A program made the position numbers and the translations under genes. Positions 62,221-64,000 of a DNA stretch of 64,000 nucleotides are shown here, piece after piece. The notes beneath the pieces were generated by a model. That model did no database searches and was not told where the DNA came from. It saw only the letters and a program-made list of their open reading frames with translations. Within the stretch, counting starts at the first letter, position 1, and each line of letters starts with the position of its first letter. This DNA comes from Oceanicoccus sp. KOV_DT_Chl (lineage in GTDB: Bacteria; Pseudomonadota; Gammaproteobacteria; Pseudomonadales; Dasaniaceae), in the NCBI RefSeq assembly GCF_900120175.1, contig NZ_FQLF01000002.1, positions 372,001 to 436,000 on the forward strand, read 5' to 3'.

Positions 62221-64000
62221 TCACAAGCTACTGTTAGAATCTTTGACATTCACTTCAACGGCATTGGGAGCAGCGTCCTCTCTGATCACCTCTAATGCTT
62301 CTAATTGCTGCTGCCACTCGGGTAACAAAGGCAAGTTTTTATCGTCAAGTAAATCCACGCCCTCGTCAATTTCTTCAAGCTGCTTTTCTCGAATCAATCG
62401 GTATTTTCCCGCAGTCACATCATCCATTTGTTTTTTATCGCGGACGATAGTTGGGCGAAGAAAAATGAGTAAATGTTTTTTCCCATGGGTAGTAGAGGTA
62501 CTTCTGAACAAAGAACCAATGATCGGGATATCACCTAACACAGGCACTTTTTGCACCCTCTCGCTGATGTTATCCTCGATCAAACCACCCAGCACAATAG
62601 TTTGACCGTTATCTGCCAGTATTTTGGTATCAATTTTTCGTTCACTGGTAATGGGATTGCTATTTAATACGGCACTGGTCCCCACCACATTGGAAACTTC
62701 TTGTGAAATAGCCAATATCAGCGAATCACCCTCATTAATTTGCGGCGTTACTTTGAGAGTGATACCGACATTTTCACGCTCTACCGTTTGAAACGGATTA
62801 TCCGGGTTAGATGAGCTAGTACCCGTAGCGGTATAAGAGCCAGTAACAAAGGGAATACTTTGACCCACGACAATAGAGGCTTCCTCGTTATCCAGCGTCA
62901 TTAATGACGGCGTGGATAAAATATTTGCTTCGGTATTTTGTTGTAATGCGTTAATAACCACATTAAAACTTAGGTCATCGGCTAACCGCCCTATTCCTAA
63001 CACTTGCCCTGTGGCGCTACCAACCACACCAGCAATACTAGCGCGTGTATCTACAGGGTCACCATTATCATCGGTTTCAAAACCGGCAGCCGCGATAGCA
63101 CCACCCAGCCCAGAATTATTAGAGCCACCATATGCACCGCTATCGTTAATAAATAACCACTCAATACCCAAATCACGGCCATTATCATCTGTCATTTCAA
63201 CAATAATCGCTTCAACCAGCACCTGCGCCCGACGAATATCCAAACGCTGAACCACCGACAATAGCGACTGCATGGTGTCGGCTTCAGCGGTGATAATTAA
63301 GGAATTGGTACCCTCGTCTGCCTCAATGGTCGACGTATGCTTTTTAGCCGCATTGGCAGATTTATCCTGAGAATTCATCTGCTCGATATTCTGCACCACC
63401 TTACTTAACACCTCAGATAAATCTTTGGCTTCGGCGTACTCCAAATAAACGACTTTGACGTTGCCACTTTGTGCAAGAGGAGTATCCAGATAATCAATCA
63501 GCGTTTTTACTCGCTGCCGCTCTAATTCATCACCGGTCACTAACACACTATTAGTCCGCTTATCCGCGACCAACACTAGTTTTTTGGTCTCCGCCTGAGC
63601 TTTACCACCACTATCTTTTGCCAGCTGCTCTAACATGCGAACCACTTCTTCCGCCGCCGCATGCTCAAGGGTGACTACATCGGTTTTTTGAATAGCCGAT
63701 AAATCGATACTGTTAATGACTTGTTTGATACGGGCAATATTGGCTGCGGTATCGGAAATAATAATGGCGTTGCTGGGCGCATAAGCCGCCATGTGTGCTT
63801 GCTGCGGAGCCAATGGTCGCAACACAGGAATTAATTTTGCTGCAGAAATATTCTCTAACTGAATCACCTGGGTGATAATTTCGCTGTTCGCCGCAACATC
63901 ATTCGTAACCACTTGCACCGGAGCGGTTCGTGCGTCTTTCATTGGAATAACACGCACCACCTCACCTGACTCTACAGCGGCAAACCCCTGTATTTCCAGA
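62221..64000 (-). CDS. gspD: Type II secretion secretin D (N-terminus beyond the window)
   Basis: The visible 593 residues cover most of the outer-membrane secretin. The frame continues past 63960 to the window end (LEIQGFAAVESGEVVRVIP), so the signal peptide and first part of N0 are missing. Repeated N1-N3 domains are visible (NAIIISDTAANIARIKQ, NSVLVTGDELERQRVKTLI, NSLIITAEADTMQSLLSVV), then the secretin core VLVEAIIVEMTDDNGRDLGI and VPVLGDIPIIGSLFRST. An S-domain-like C-terminal tail follows. It forms the exit channel for folded exoproteins. gspC, if present, lies to the right of the window. Confidence 0.94.
   Translation of the reverse strand, partial: LEIQGFAAVESGEVVRVIPMKDARTAPVQVVTNDVAANSEIITQVIQLENISAAKLIPVLRPLAPQQAHMAAYAPSNAIIISDTAANIARIKQVINSIDLSAIQKTDVVTLEHAAAEEVVRMLEQLAKDSGGKAQAETKKLVLVADKRTNSVLVTGDELERQRVKTLIDYLDTPLAQSGNVKVVYLEYAEAKDLSEVLSKVVQNIEQMNSQDKSANAAKKHTSTIEADEGTNSLIITAEADTMQSLLSVVQRLDIRRAQVLVEAIIVEMTDDNGRDLGIEWLFINDSGAYGGSNNSGLGGAIAAAGFETDDNGDPVDTRASIAGVVGSATGQVLGIGRLADDLSFNVVINALQQNTEANILSTPSLMTLDNEEASIVVGQSIPFVTGSYTATGTSSSNPDNPFQTVERENVGITLKVTPQINEGDSLILAISQEVSNVVGTSAVLNSNPITSERKIDTKILADNGQTIVLGGLIEDNISERVQKVPVLGDIPIIGSLFRSTSTTHGKKHLLIFLRPTIVRDKKQMDDVTAGKYRLIREKQLEEIDEGVDLLDDKNLPLLPEWQQQLEALEVIREDAAPNAVEVNVKDSNSSL

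Overview
The window is a chromosomal segment of a marine-type gammaproteobacterium of about 46-47% GC (estimated by eye). The gene set suggests the Cellvibrionales/Spongiibacteraceae area: an ftsB-ispD-ispF-truD-pcm-nlpD-rpoS block, a type II secretion operon, csrA, FabV, MiaE, WaaC, two PEP-CTERM proteins and a steroid-ring catabolic cluster. The assignment is inferred from gene content and protein style; no rRNA or tRNA gene was seen.

Left part (1-31.6 kb). The start of aceE (cut by the window edge) is followed by a membrane-anchored response regulator, a pitrilysin-like M16 lipoprotein protease, an AI-2E/PerM permease, a TusA-like protein, BepA and NadA. Next come rpoS and nlpD, then a minus-strand operon ftsB-ispD-ispF-truD-pcm-DUF368 in which surE is missing, then eno, kdsA and pyrG. 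A small lipoprotein, a MarR regulator and an isolated flagellin gene follow. The flagellin carries a zinc-metalloprotease-like domain in its variable region (flagellinolysin type) and has a good sigma-28 promoter. Further on are a DUF218 protein, a DUF3014 protein, an acyl-CoA ligase, csrA with an unusual structured leader, an SGNH hydrolase, a Bcr/CflA exporter, a thiolase and a CHASE-GGDEF diguanylate cyclase.

Central part (31.7-45.9 kb). This is a compact minus-strand cluster for breakdown of the last two steroid rings (the HIP pathway). It encodes a FadD3-like ligase, two tandem Lrp/AsnC regulators, IpdA, IpdB, IpdC, EchA20, two acyl-CoA dehydrogenases (FadE31/32-like), FadA6, an SDR, a third dehydrogenase, FadE30 and IpdF. 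The TetR regulator KstR2 of actinobacteria is absent. The two Lrp proteins share nearly the same recognition helix, and related motifs sit at both putative promoters of the cluster. Genes for rings A/B are not in this window.

Right part (46-64 kb). Two PEP-CTERM proteins are followed by a fabV-thioesterase-metallo-beta-lactamase group, miaE with a glycosyltransferase, waaC, and the T2SS genes gspN through gspD (gspD is cut by the window end).

A caution about the sequence: ten genes are broken by twelve single-base indels, nearly all at short homopolymers, and restoring one base each time gives normal full-length proteins. Seven of these genes lie between 32.5 and 51 kb. The pattern looks like consensus error more than gene decay. 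Spans given for these genes are for the restored frames.
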